64,000 bases of DNA from Aliivibrio sp. EL58 (GTDB lineage: Bacteria > Pseudomonadota > Gammaproteobacteria > Enterobacterales > Vibrionaceae), in contig NZ_OMPC01000009.1 of NCBI RefSeq assembly GCF_900312675.1, positions 744,001 through 808,000 of the forward strand, given 5' to 3'. A model generated the notes under the pieces. The model was not told the DNA's origin. It made no database searches and saw nothing but the letters and a program-made list of their open reading frames with translations. This document shows, one piece after another, positions 52,974 through 61,530 of the stretch. Position 1 is the first letter of the stretch. Each line of letters opens with the position of its first letter. The position numbers and the translations under genes are program-made.

Positions 52974-54110
52974 TTAATATAATCGAGCGCTGTTTTCTTT
53001 AACGTAATTCGTATCAATACGACCAAACATTTTTGAATAACACCACACTGTGTATCCAAGAATAACGGGGACAACCAATACCACGACAATTGAGATAATT
53101 TGCAGTGTTAGCTCACTTGATGTTGCATCCCAAATAGTCAGACTATGGTCTGGGCTAATACTGGATGGAATGATCATAGGGAACAGTGCAATACCTGCGG
53201 TCAAAATAATACAAACCATTGCTAAGCTTGATGTTAAGAATGCAAAGCCACTAGAACGAATGTAAGAAAATACAATCGTTAATAGGTACATGCCAACACC
53301 TAGTATCGGTATAAGATACAGCAGGTTATTATCACTGTAGTTATGCAATAGACCATTAGTAACGCTAGCAACTTCTTTATGTAATGGGTTTGATGGTAAG
53401 TGAGTAATAACCTCACTCGTTATAATATAACCATTCATATTTACCGCTAAAAAACCACCGAGTATAAATAGTCCGACACATACCATTGAGCATATGATTG
53501 TCACTTTCTGACTTCTTTCTCTGATCCCTAGTGTTGTTTTTAACTGTAGATAAGCCGCACCTTGAGATAGCACCATAAATAGAGACAGAAGCCCACAGAC
53601 TATTGGAAAAACGGTTAGTAAATCCCAAAAACTGCCACTGTAATGAATCATCATTAAATAGTTCATATCAAATGGCACGCCGACTAAGAGGTTCCCAAAA
53701 CCTACACCGAAAATAATAGGAGGAACAATGCCACTTATCATTAAGCCAATATCGCACTTTTTACGCCATGATGAGCTATCCACTTTTGCACGATACTCAA
53801 AACTTGCCGGTCGTAGCCACAATGCAGCAAGCGCCAACATCATTGCGATATAAAATCCAGAGAATGATACCGCATAAGCTGTAGGCCAAATGGCAAAAAT
53901 GGCACCACCAGCCGTAATCAACCACACCTGATTACCATCCCAATGTGGCGCTACAGAGTTAATCATTACTCGGCGTTCATTGTTCGTCTTTCCAATAATA
54001 GGAAGTAATGCGGCAACCCCCATATCAAAGCCATCGGTAATAATAAATCCAATTAATAAAACCCCAATCGCTCCCCAAGTAAATAAACGTAACCATTCAT
54101 AATCAAACAT
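52974..54110 (-). CDS. cydB: cytochrome bd ubiquinol oxidase subunit II
   Basis: A 378-aa membrane protein with about nine helices and family motifs LIGFIITDGFDMGVAALLP, PHWDGNQVWLITAGGAIFA, IWPTAYAVSFSGFY and PASFEYRAK. Partner of CydA in the high-affinity, proton-conserving bd oxidase that reduces O2 at low oxygen. It shares one base with the cydA stop, showing coupling. Confidence 0.94.
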   Translation of the reverse strand: MFDYEWLRLFTWGAIGVLLIGFIITDGFDMGVAALLPIIGKTNNERRVMINSVAPHWDGNQVWLITAGGAIFAIWPTAYAVSFSGFYIAMMLALAALWLRPASFEYRAKVDSSSWRKKCDIGLMISGIVPPIIFGVGFGNLLVGVPFDMNYLMMIHYSGSFWDLLTVFPIVCGLLSLFMVLSQGAAYLQLKTTLGIRERSQKVTIICSMVCVGLFILGGFLAVNMNGYIITSEVITHLPSNPLHKEVASVTNGLLHNYSDNNLLYLIPILGVGMYLLTIVFSYIRSSGFAFLTSSLAMVCIILTAGIALFPMIIPSSISPDHSLTIWDATSSELTLQIISIVVVLVVPVILGYTVWCYSKMFGRIDTNYVKENSARLY

Positions 54111-55690
54111 TATTTATTTCCTCCTTGGTATGAAATTAACATTAATTCATGTTCATCTGTGTTTTCTCTTTCAAAGTGATATTGACCTGTTTTTAGTGCA
54201 CTAGGTCCAATACGTGCATACTTAACCATCAGACGAACTTCGATAATAAGTAAGAAGGTGTATAACCCAAAAGCAACGGCTAATGACGCTAGTATTTGAT
54301 TAACGGTTAGATCCGATGCCGCCATTGCTGTTGGCAGTATTTCTTGAATCGACCATGGTTGGCGACCATATTCTGACACTAACCAGCCGCACTCAATCGC
54401 TATCCAAGGCAGTGGCATTGCCAAAAGACAGGCTTTTAATAACCAACGTTTATCTTCCAAACGATTTCGACACATGTACCAGAAAGAAAGCAATAACAAG
54501 CCAAACATCAACATCCCCGATGCAACCATTATTCTGAAGCTCCAAAAAATTGGAGAGACATTAGGGATGGTGTCTTTTGCCGCTTGCTGTATTTGGTCTT
54601 CTGTCGCATCAATAACATTATCTGTGTATTTTTTCAGTAATAGGCCATAACCGAGGTCGCCTTTTAGCTCGTTAAACTTATCCATATTCTCTGGTAGTGT
54701 TTTGAGTAACCCATAAGCGACCATACCATTACGAACACGTTGTTCATTCGTCTTCACCAGATCATTTAATCCAACAACGGGAGTACCGGTAGATCGTGTT
54801 GCAATCAGGCCCATTATATAAGGGATCTTTATTGCATAATCGGTTTCCATTGTATCTTGATTAGGCAAACCCAATAATGTGAATGATGCAGGAGCTTCTT
54901 CGGTTTCCCATTCGGCTTCCATTGCTGCCAATTTTACTGGTTGATATTGGCCTGCTTCATAGCCTGACTCATCTCCCAAAAATAGCGTTGAAATAATAGT
55001 TACTAAGCCAAAACAACACGCCACAGTAAAGGAGCGAAGTGCAAATGAGCGATCTTGCCCCTTCAATAGGTAATAAGCACTTATCCCCATAATAAACATG
55101 GCACCAGTGACATAACCGGCAGAAACAGTATGTAAGAACTTAACTTGAGTGATCGGGTTTAAAATAACATCCATAAAACTCGTCATTTCCATACGCATGG
55201 TTTCATAATTAAATTCCGCACCCACAGGGTTTTGCATCCAACCATTGGCAGTTAAGATCCAAAAACCTGAAAAATTAGAACCAATTGCGGTTAACCATGT
55301 ACATAGAGCATGCTTTCCTTTGGACATACGATCCCAACCAAAGAAAAACATCCCTACTAACGTCGATTCAAGGAAAAAGGCAAGCATCGCTTCTATTGCT
55401 AATGGAGCACCAAAAACATCACCAGAATAATGGGAATAGTATGACCAATTAGTCCCAAACTGGAACTCCATGGTTAATCCAGTCGCGACCCCCATAGCAA
55501 AGTTAATGCCGAATAATTTCCCCCAAAACTTAGTCATGTCTCTATAAACCGTTTTTCCGGTAACGAGATAAATAGTTTCCATCACTGCTAATAAAAATGA
55601 CAGACCAATAGTCAGTGGCACAAAAATGAAATGATATAAAGCCACGCTTGCAAATTGAAATCGTGAGAGATCAACGACATCTGTTAACAT
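54110..55690 (-). CDS. cydA: cytochrome bd ubiquinol oxidase subunit I
   Basis: A 526-aa protein with CydA landmarks: [22 protein letters not shown] (haem-ligand His region), [29 protein letters not shown], a long Q-loop quinol site (about 250-380) and the [12 protein letters not shown] motif. It oxidises ubiquinol and carries haems b558, b595 and d. Its promoter lies in the 80 bases upstream, after the terminator of the RiPP operon; a half FNR-like element (TTGAT-TAAT-AACTA) is too weak to call. Probably a second bd oxidase in the genome (inference). Confidence 0.94.
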   Translation of the reverse strand: MLTDVVDLSRFQFASVALYHFIFVPLTIGLSFLLAVMETIYLVTGKTVYRDMTKFWGKLFGINFAMGVATGLTMEFQFGTNWSYYSHYSGDVFGAPLAIEAMLAFFLESTLVGMFFFGWDRMSKGKHALCTWLTAIGSNFSGFWILTANGWMQNPVGAEFNYETMRMEMTSFMDVILNPITQVKFLHTVSAGYVTGAMFIMGISAYYLLKGQDRSFALRSFTVACCFGLVTIISTLFLGDESGYEAGQYQPVKLAAMEAEWETEEAPASFTLLGLPNQDTMETDYAIKIPYIMGLIATRSTGTPVVGLNDLVKTNEQRVRNGMVAYGLLKTLPENMDKFNELKGDLGYGLLLKKYTDNVIDATEDQIQQAAKDTIPNVSPIFWSFRIMVASGMLMFGLLLLSFWYMCRNRLEDKRWLLKACLLAMPLPWIAIECGWLVSEYGRQPWSIQEILPTAMAASDLTVNQILASLAVAFGLYTFLLIIEVRLMVKYARIGPSALKTGQYHFERENTDEHELMLISYQGGNK

Positions 55691-55770
55691 AATACTTCTT
55701 TCCCAACGTCGATATAATCAGCGATATTTAACCGCTTTTGATTAATAACTAACTATATAAAGTAATGAAA

Positions 55771-55797
55771 AATAGGGGTCAGCCTCCCCTATTAATC
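55771..55797 (-). terminator. terminator between the RiPP operon and cydA
   Basis: AATAGGGG (55771-55778) / CCCCTATT (55786-55793), eight perfect pairs; on the minus strand it is followed by TTTTT, nine bases after the DoxX gene stop. It separates the two units, at least partly. Confidence 0.85.
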
Positions 55798-55801
55798 CCA
55801 C

Positions 55802-56383
55802 TTATCCTTTTATTTCTTTACGGTTAAATTTCTTTTTCAACCAATAATCCATACTTACGTAACGGCCACCACCATAAATAAATAACACGGCAAGCATGAC
55901 AAAATAGGTCGTCGCGAACTCCATGCCATTGTTCAGCATCACAGGGTCACCCAACTCTGTAATGTAGTTATAACGACCAGGGTAATTAGCAGATAACCAC
56001 TCAATAAACCCATTCAAACGCCATGTTGATTCCATACTTCCTGTTGCTATCGCATCCCAGCCATGCTTCCAGTGCACCGTTAAGCTTGCAGCACTCATTA
56101 AAAAGATCATTGGGATAGAAATAATTCGAGTAAATAACCCCATAGCGATACAAATACAGCCAATAACTTCTGTCGCTGCTGCTGCAAAGGCCATAAAAGT
56201 AGGAAAAGGAAGACCAAGTTCGACCATTAATTGAACCGCACCATCGAAGCCTGTTACTTTTGAATGTGCTCCTACATAAATAACTGGAATAAGAAATAAT
56301 CGAATACCAAGTAAAACAACAAAGTCCCATTTCTTGCATTTCACAATAAAATTGTCATACCCATCGATAATTGAATTAATCAT
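55802..56383 (-). CDS. DoxX-family membrane protein of the MNIO operon
   Basis: A 193-aa protein with four helices and DoxX features (GIRLFLIPVIYVGAHSKVTGF, LGLPFPTFMAFAAAATEVIGCICIAMGLFTR). DoxX-type proteins are frequent last members of bufferin/Hvf operons. It might transfer electrons or help the redox chemistry or export of the peptide; not known. It overlaps the DUF2063 gene by eight bases and is followed by a terminator. Confidence 0.87.
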   Translation of the reverse strand: MINSIIDGYDNFIVKCKKWDFVVLLGIRLFLIPVIYVGAHSKVTGFDGAVQLMVELGLPFPTFMAFAAAATEVIGCICIAMGLFTRIISIPMIFLMSAASLTVHWKHGWDAIATGSMESTWRLNGFIEWLSANYPGRYNYITELGDPVMLNNGMEFATTYFVMLAVLFIYGGGRYVSMDYWLKKKFNRKEIKG

Positions 56384-57104
56384 GTTTATCTCCTAAAAAC
56401 TGAATCGTAATAAGTTGGTTTTGAGTAAAAGAATGCACCCAATACATAAAATCAAACCCTGCTAAGTGTGTATGTATATGCTGCTCTGCTTTTGTTAATG
56501 TGATTTTGGGTGTTTGAGAAATAAGTTGAATAATCGCAACATCAATATCCCTAAGCTTTTGAGATACGACGATGTTTTCTTTTGTTCGATAAACACCGTA
56601 CACAACGGAGTCTTCATCTTTAGAAAGAAAATTAACCGCGTCTTCTTCGACTAAAAATGGAACCTCTATCAATTGCATCACTGCATTACAACTCAATGTA
56701 AAAGCGTTAGGTTGAGCTGAAATTTCTTCCCATGATGAGTGTGTTTCGTCCGTTCTTATCATTGCTATTTCGACATTAAAAGTGACCCACTCGTACTCAA
56801 TTAATTTCAACAGCCGTGGCATTAACTCCACTTTGTTTTGAATAAATTGAACAAACTCTGTCGCTATTTGATGAAACTCTGGTTCAGTTGCGCTGTGATA
56901 ATAAATAAACTCATTAGCTAACTGATTAAGATCATCAGCACTCTGTCTCCCTGAGAATAAAGGGAAGGTATTTTCAATTACCCCTACAATATTTTCACAA
57001 ACAAACTCATGGTAACGGCGAGTAGACTTCTGTTTTGGTTGCTGTCGAATCGCCTTAGAAAATAATTCAATTTCGGTCAACATCGTTGCAGGAGTATTAA
57101 GCAT
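56376..57104 (-). CDS. DUF2063 (BufC/HvfC-like) partner of the MNIO enzyme
   Basis: A 242-aa protein with an N-terminal DUF2063 domain (LFSKAIRQQPKQKSTRRYHEFVCENIVGVIENTFPLFSG) and a C-terminal domain that resembles RiPP recognition folds in such partners. In studied systems this protein binds the precursor and is required with DUF692 for cysteine modification. The start at 57104 follows GGGAGG; a GTG at 57119 is less likely. It overlaps both neighbours by eight bases. Confidence 0.88.
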   Translation of the reverse strand: MLNTPATMLTEIELFSKAIRQQPKQKSTRRYHEFVCENIVGVIENTFPLFSGRQSADDLNQLANEFIYYHSATEPEFHQIATEFVQFIQNKVELMPRLLKLIEYEWVTFNVEIAMIRTDETHSSWEEISAQPNAFTLSCNAVMQLIEVPFLVEEDAVNFLSKDEDSVVYGVYRTKENIVVSQKLRDIDVAIIQLISQTPKITLTKAEQHIHTHLAGFDFMYWVHSFTQNQLITIQFLGDKHD

Positions 57105-57963
57105 AATGACCTCCCTCACTTGCTTGATTCAATCCTCGTTGTTGATTGAGAATATTCTGATGAATAGTGCAAAGCTCGCTTGTTAATTCATTTAATGGCG
57201 GTAAGTTATTATCTCTCTCAAGCAATAAAGGCTTACAACCATGAACCTCAAACGTATATTTTGCTAACTCCACCACCTCCTCTTGTACTGATTTACCGTG
57301 GGTATCTAAAAGGAAATTATTGTCATCTTTTAGGTGCCCAGCGATGTGATAATAAGCAATTGAATCACTCGGTAAGGCTCTTAGCATTTCATAAGGACAG
57401 TAACTCTGATTATGGCTATTTACGTAAATATTATTTATATCTAGCAATAACTTACAGTCACTTCGATTTATAATTTCCGAGAAGAAATCACCTTCTGGCA
57501 TCTCATTCCCATAATCGTGATAGTAAGAGATGTTCTCTAGTATTAATGGACGCTGAATAATATCTTGCACACACTGAATTCTATCGACTAAATAAGAGAT
57601 GTTTTCTTTACGTCTAGGGATTGGAAGAAGATCATATAAATACCCTTGCTTATCACGCGACATACTTAAATGATCGCTATATATCTCAATATTAAATTCA
57701 TTAAGGAAACGAGCAACTTGCTGTATAAACTCTCTATTCAGAGGCTGGCCATCACCAATAGATAACGTTAGACCATGCGCTATCAATGGATAATGTTCTG
57801 CAATCTGCTTTAAAGATTCACGTCGCTGCCCTCCTATGTTCATCCAGTTTTCAGGCGCTAATTCAAGAAAATCAATGTCTTTATGTTTTGGAGATGTACA
57901 TAGCTCTTCAATATGCTCACTGCGTAATCCAATACCTTTACTTGTATCGATTATTGACCGCAT
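57097..57963 (-). CDS. DUF692 multinuclear non-haem iron oxidase (MNIO; BufB/HvfB-like)
   Basis: A 288-aa TIM-barrel enzyme with the metal-binding residues of the family visible in order: LELAPENWMN (Glu), LIAHGLTLSIGDG (His), IYSDHLSMS (Asp-His), LILENISYY (Glu), LLLDINNIYVN (Asp, Asn), YYHIAGH (His) and DTHG (Asp, His). MNIOs hold two or three irons and use O2 to turn cysteines of a partner peptide into oxazolone/thioamide or thiooxazole rings that bind copper. The precursor gene overlaps its start by 13 bases, so they are translated together. Confidence 0.94.
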   Translation of the reverse strand: MRSIIDTSKGIGLRSEHIEELCTSPKHKDIDFLELAPENWMNIGGQRRESLKQIAEHYPLIAHGLTLSIGDGQPLNREFIQQVARFLNEFNIEIYSDHLSMSRDKQGYLYDLLPIPRRKENISYLVDRIQCVQDIIQRPLILENISYYHDYGNEMPEGDFFSEIINRSDCKLLLDINNIYVNSHNQSYCPYEMLRALPSDSIAYYHIAGHLKDDNNFLLDTHGKSVQEEVVELAKYTFEVHGCKPLLLERDNNLPPLNELTSELCTIHQNILNQQRGLNQASEGGHYA

Positions 57964-58259
57964 AACCCACCTGTAATTTTACTTTTATCTGTAATCACAG
58001 CAGGGGCATTAATCCCCTCTCCTGACAGGCCGCACTTACCGTCTCTCGCTCTCACTAAACGACCTTGTGGATCACCGTTTAAATCTGCTTTTCCAAAGCG
58101 TTTTTCAGTACCACATTTACCTGCAGCACAATGACCACCATTACCAGAACTGGCTTGCGCTACAATAGCTTCTTCTACTGGTTCTGCAGCAGATACCATC
58201 CCTGAATTAAGCGCAATCACAGAGGTCATAACAATTGATAAAGTAAGTTTATTGTTCAT
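57951..58259 (-). CDS. secreted RiPP precursor, bufferin/HvfA-like, 102 aa
   Basis: Signal peptide about 1-24 (MNNKLTLSIVMTSVIALNSG, cleavage near VSA-AE), then a Gly-rich mature part with four cysteines: C44 (GHC), C49 (GKCG), C76 (DGKCG) and C100 (GLCG). GKCG is the kind of motif modified by MNIOs in HvfA and bufferins. Between the pairs is FGKADLNGDPQGRLVRARDG. The peptide is probably modified in the cytoplasm, exported by Sec and binds copper or another metal in the periplasm. ATG 58259 has AAGGA upstream. It overlaps both the MBL gene (11 bases) and the MNIO gene (13 bases). Confidence 0.87.
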   Translation of the reverse strand: MNNKLTLSIVMTSVIALNSGMVSAAEPVEEAIVAQASSGNGGHCAAGKCGTEKRFGKADLNGDPQGRLVRARDGKCGLSGEGINAPAVITDKSKITGGLCGQ

Positions 58260-59205
58260 TGGTTTTATCCTTAACTGCATTCATTGGAAAACTAGAGAGA
58301 TCACGCGCCGCTATCACTTCACCTTTGTAATATTGTTTTATAATGTTTAGAGACTCTGCTTTAAATTTCAAGCTCAGGCCCATCATGTGGTCAACAACAA
58401 GTAACTTAGGGTTTATTTGAGCGGTTATTTTCCCAACCGTCGATGGTTTTGCATGCATAAATGCCGAAACTTCTTCGTCTGCACTTTCAGCAATTGCCAT
58501 TGGCATCATTAAAATGTCAGCGCCCTTTGCAAAATCAACAAACCCGGGGTTAGTTCCGTTTTGATCAGCAGAAACAACAAACACACCTTCACTAGTTTCA
58601 ATTCGATAAGCAAGACAAGGAACATTGCCGTGAGGAATACCAAATGCAGTGATTACCACTCCATCTTTATCGTATACTTTGGTTTCATTTTTTGATTGGT
58701 ATGGAACGTCAATCAAGGTGACAGGAAAGATCCCTTCGCCAGTAAGCAAGCCATTAAGGTAAGCATAAGCGCCTTTGTCTGAATTGAATTGCGCATCCAC
58801 GTATTCAGTTAAACTTGGAAATCCAGCACCTGCGGTTGGTCCTGAAATATCTAATGCATCCTCACGATTAAAGAAGAATCCACCTTTTAAAATGGCAGGT
58901 AAATCTGTTACATGATCGGTATGGAAGTGAGTGATACCTAAAAAGTCTAAATCTTCAAGTTTTGCACCTGATTGTCCAAAACGAAGATAGGCACCACCTC
59001 CGGCATCAATCATAAATCTAGATTTTCCTTTCCACCAAATGACAGCAGCGGAAGAGGCACGAAGGTCATCAGAAATAGGACCACCCGATCCTAATACTTG
59101 TAACGTGTATTCCTTGTCTAGTGGTTCCATACTAATAGCATAGGCATTTGCTGCACCGAAAGTGAAACCAAGCGCAATAACAAGTGCTTTTAAAGGCTGT
59201 TTCAT
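58249..59205 (-). CDS. secreted MBL-fold metallohydrolase heading the MNIO operon
   Basis: A 318-aa protein with signal peptide (about 1-23, NAYA-IS) and an RNase Z-like metallo-beta-lactamase fold: H93-F-H95-T-D97-H98, later IPHGNVPCLAYRI, SADQNGTNPG and VDHMMGL. The two-metal site appears complete; substrate unknown (phosphodiester, lactone or thioester are all possible). The start at 59205 fits the signal peptide; the frame extends 16 codons further. It is first in the operon, 75 bases after a perfect FNR box, and overlaps the precursor gene by 11 bases. I do not know such a hydrolase as a standard member of bufferin operons. Confidence 0.85.
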   Translation of the reverse strand: MKQPLKALVIALGFTFGAANAYAISMEPLDKEYTLQVLGSGGPISDDLRASSAAVIWWKGKSRFMIDAGGGAYLRFGQSGAKLEDLDFLGITHFHTDHVTDLPAILKGGFFFNREDALDISGPTAGAGFPSLTEYVDAQFNSDKGAYAYLNGLLTGEGIFPVTLIDVPYQSKNETKVYDKDGVVITAFGIPHGNVPCLAYRIETSEGVFVVSADQNGTNPGFVDFAKGADILMMPMAIAESADEEVSAFMHAKPSTVGKITAQINPKLLVVDHMMGLSLKFKAESLNIIKQYYKGEVIAARDLSSFPMNAVKDKTNEQ

Positions 59206-59596
59206 ATTTATTACCTCATATCTGATTATGAAAACTTTTGGGTGAGCGACCAAAAGTTACGTTACTAAATCATTATTATTTGATGTAAATCAAAGCAAGA
59301 CATAAAGTAAACGATCTCAATAGTTAAATATATATTTGTATTTTTAACAAACCATTAAGTTAAACTAAACGACATGAGGGCTACTGATTCTTAAATGGAA
59401 AGAAAACAAGGTTCTATTTACAAAAATTCAAATACGTATAATTACCTCGTTTATTACTTTCAATTTCAAACTGTCGCTTTTGTTCAATCTTTGTTTTTCT
59501 CTTTTATTTATTATCCACTCAAGAACAGCTCATCACTTATGGGCTTATCCATACAGTTACTAAATAGTTACCACCATCAAAGATAGGCAATAGAAA
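59206..59596. other. 391-base intergenic region upstream of the MNIO operon
   Basis: Holds the FNR box at 59280-59293 on the operon side. The rest (59300-59596) is AT-rich and must include the promoter of the GNAT gene. A 63-codon frame at 59395-59586 has no ribosome-binding site and low-complexity hydrophobic content, so I do not call it. Confidence 0.5.
59280..59293. promoter_or_regulatory. FNR binding site of the MBL-MNIO operon
   Basis: TTGATGTAAATCAA is a perfect match to the FNR consensus TTGAT-N4-ATCAA. It is centred 81 bases upstream of the MBL start; if FNR acts at -41.5 the transcript would begin near 59245, a reasonable 40-base leader. It predicts activation when oxygen is low. 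A CRP site is excluded because the half-sites lack TGTGA. Confidence 0.85.
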
Positions 59597-60406
59597 ATGA
59601 TCACTATCGAAAGAATTGAACAACTAGAAGAATTAAGCACACTAAAAAAAGAATACGTTAAGCAAGCTACAGCGCCACTAGATGGTATGTGGTTATGCGG
59701 ATTTGTGCCGATGGCAGACCATTTTGGTTTTTATAAAAATGAAGCGTTGATTGGATTTTGTTGTTTAAATAGCGATAGTTACCTACTTCAGTTTTACGTA
59801 AACCAACCAAATCAGGCTCTTGCTGATGATATTTTCACTTCTATTATCAATAAAGAAAACCAGCTTATTGGTGATGTGATTGGCGCTTTTTCTAGTACTG
59901 CAGAAACGCATTATTTATCATTATGTCTTGATCACGCGGCGAAAACCCAAGTAAATACGCTGATGTATCAACAAATCGAAAAAGCAGTAAAGCAAAAGAC
60001 TGACTTACCAATGGCAGCAGCAACGGTTGAACAACTAGCCGAGTTTGTTGAATTTGCAAAAGTAAACATAGGTGCACCTGAGGAATGGGTTACTGGGTAT
60101 TATGCAAACCTAATTAGCCGCCAAGAGTTATTTGGTTACTGGAAGAATAATGAATTACTGGCTGCAGGTGAATGTCGCTTGTTTGACGAACACCAAACAG
60201 AGTATGCTGATTTGGGAATGGTTGTTGCTGAATCTGAACGCGGTCAAGGCATTGCAACTCAAGTACTCACTTACTTGATTGCTTTAGCAAACGATAAAGG
60301 GTTAATCGCCATGTGTTCAACTGAGAAAACGAATATTGCCTCACAAAAAGCCATTACTCGTTCCGGTCTTACTTCTTCACATCGCATTGTTCAGTTTGAT
60401 TTTTAA
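59597..60406 (+). CDS. GNAT-family N-acetyltransferase
   Basis: A 269-aa protein with a C-terminal GNAT domain (about 150-265): GECRLFDEHQTEYADLGMVVAESERGQGIATQVLTYL holds the acetyl-CoA-binding RGxGxA signature, and CSTEKTNIASQKAITRSGL is the final helix. The N-terminal half (ALIGFCCLNSDSYLLQFYV) looks like a second, degenerate GNAT-like domain. Acceptor unknown. Single gene with a terminator after it. Confidence 0.85.
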   Translation: MITIERIEQLEELSTLKKEYVKQATAPLDGMWLCGFVPMADHFGFYKNEALIGFCCLNSDSYLLQFYVNQPNQALADDIFTSIINKENQLIGDVIGAFSSTAETHYLSLCLDHAAKTQVNTLMYQQIEKAVKQKTDLPMAAATVEQLAEFVEFAKVNIGAPEEWVTGYYANLISRQELFGYWKNNELLAAGECRLFDEHQTEYADLGMVVAESERGQGIATQVLTYLIALANDKGLIAMCSTEKTNIASQKAITRSGLTSSHRIVQFDF

Positions 60407-60433
60407 ACTCATCAACAGATCAACTTAAATACT

Positions 60434-60470
60434 AAAGCTAGTGACTTATTCTTTGAGTCATTAGCTTTAT
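60434..60470. terminator. bidirectional terminator between GNAT and AraC genes
   Basis: Thirteen-pair stem AAAGCTAGTGACT (60434-60446) / AGTCATTAGCTTT (60456-60468), one G-T pair, flanked by T-rich sequence. Confidence 0.8.
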
Positions 60471-60492
60471 ATTCTTCTTAAATGAATATTGG

Positions 60493-61356
60493 TTATTCAA
60501 TTCCACCATAAATATCAATCGTAAGATCTCGTTGCTTTGCGTACTCCCCAGGGGTAACTCCCAAAGTACTTTTCAAATAACGGATCAAATGTGGCTGATC
60601 ACTAAAACCAAACTCGTAAGCAACCGTTAACCAATCAATATCGGTTTCTTCTCGCTGATACAGATACGTAATTAACGCTTCCAATCGATTCATTGACTGG
60701 CATTGTTTTAAAGTAAACCCAGTAACTCGAACAAAACTTCGCTCTAACGTTCTTTGTGAGCAATGTAATAACTCCCCTAGTTGAGCAATGGGCATTTTCG
60801 CTAATAGAGGTAGCGCTTTTGTTGTCAGTTGATAATGTTTATCTTCTTCTACTTTAGATAACCTCGGTAACAATATCTCATCTAACTTAGTACAAAGCCT
60901 CTGAGGATCTTGTTTGGCTAACTCAATCAGATCTATTTCATTTATCTCTTCAGTTCCAAATAACAGATTCAAATCTGCTGAAACAATAGTATCTGCTACT
61001 GATTGTTGTGGTTCTTGATTTAATAAATACAATGCACCAACATGAAATTTAACCCCGATGATCGCAAAGCCATACGAGTGATCCATCTGTAATGTCTTGC
61101 TGTATGGGTATAACCAATGTGACCCTTTTCCCTTTAATCGATCAGATTCAATATCATAATGATAAGGCTGCTCAGGAATAGCAATGATCAAATGCCCTGC
61201 AGGCTCAGGGTTTAATTTTGGAAATGGGTTACTGTCTGTCTCTTCAGGTCTTTCTAAAAACCAATAACAATCGATCAGTTTAGCCACATCCGAATTTTTA
61301 GGGGGGTGAATCCAATTGATCATCATTAATACCATTAAAGAGAAAGGAATAACCAT
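60493..61356 (-). CDS. AraC-family regulator with DUF6597-like N-terminal domain
   Basis: A 287-aa protein. The N-terminal part (LIDCYWFLERPEE, PEPAGHLIIAI, IGVKFHVGALYLL) is the ligand-sensing domain common in AraC proteins annotated as DUF6597, and the C-terminus holds the DNA-binding region (LGELLHCSQRTLERSFVRVTGFTLKQCQ, VAYEFGFSDQPHLIRYLKSTLGVTPGEY). The start is uncertain: 61356 or the ATG pair at 61320-61323. Divergent from the fumarylacetoacetase-family gene, a possible target. Confidence 0.87.
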   Translation of the reverse strand: MVIPFSLMVLMMINWIHPPKNSDVAKLIDCYWFLERPEETDSNPFPKLNPEPAGHLIIAIPEQPYHYDIESDRLKGKGSHWLYPYSKTLQMDHSYGFAIIGVKFHVGALYLLNQEPQQSVADTIVSADLNLLFGTEEINEIDLIELAKQDPQRLCTKLDEILLPRLSKVEEDKHYQLTTKALPLLAKMPIAQLGELLHCSQRTLERSFVRVTGFTLKQCQSMNRLEALITYLYQREETDIDWLTVAYEFGFSDQPHLIRYLKSTLGVTPGEYAKQRDLTIDIYGGIE

Positions 61357-61530
61357 TCTAACTGACTTATCTCATTAACAGCACAACAGATCACCATAAT
61401 TATCTATATGATCCTATTCGTAGTTGAGCTAGAGATCTGATTTTTGACTAAAAACTCAACAGAGTTCGATTGAAAAAAGAGGAGTTCAGGTACACTCTGC
61501 ATTGCATATTTAAAAACCAAGGATAGGAAA

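Noticed and set aside
55715-55735. FNR box upstream of cydA
   Set aside because: Only one half (TTGAT on the plus strand) fits; the other half reads AACTA, too poor to support.
59395-59586. 63-codon frame upstream of the GNAT gene
   Set aside because: No ribosome-binding site, low-complexity hydrophobic and aromatic content typical of AT-rich noncoding DNA, no recognisable family.
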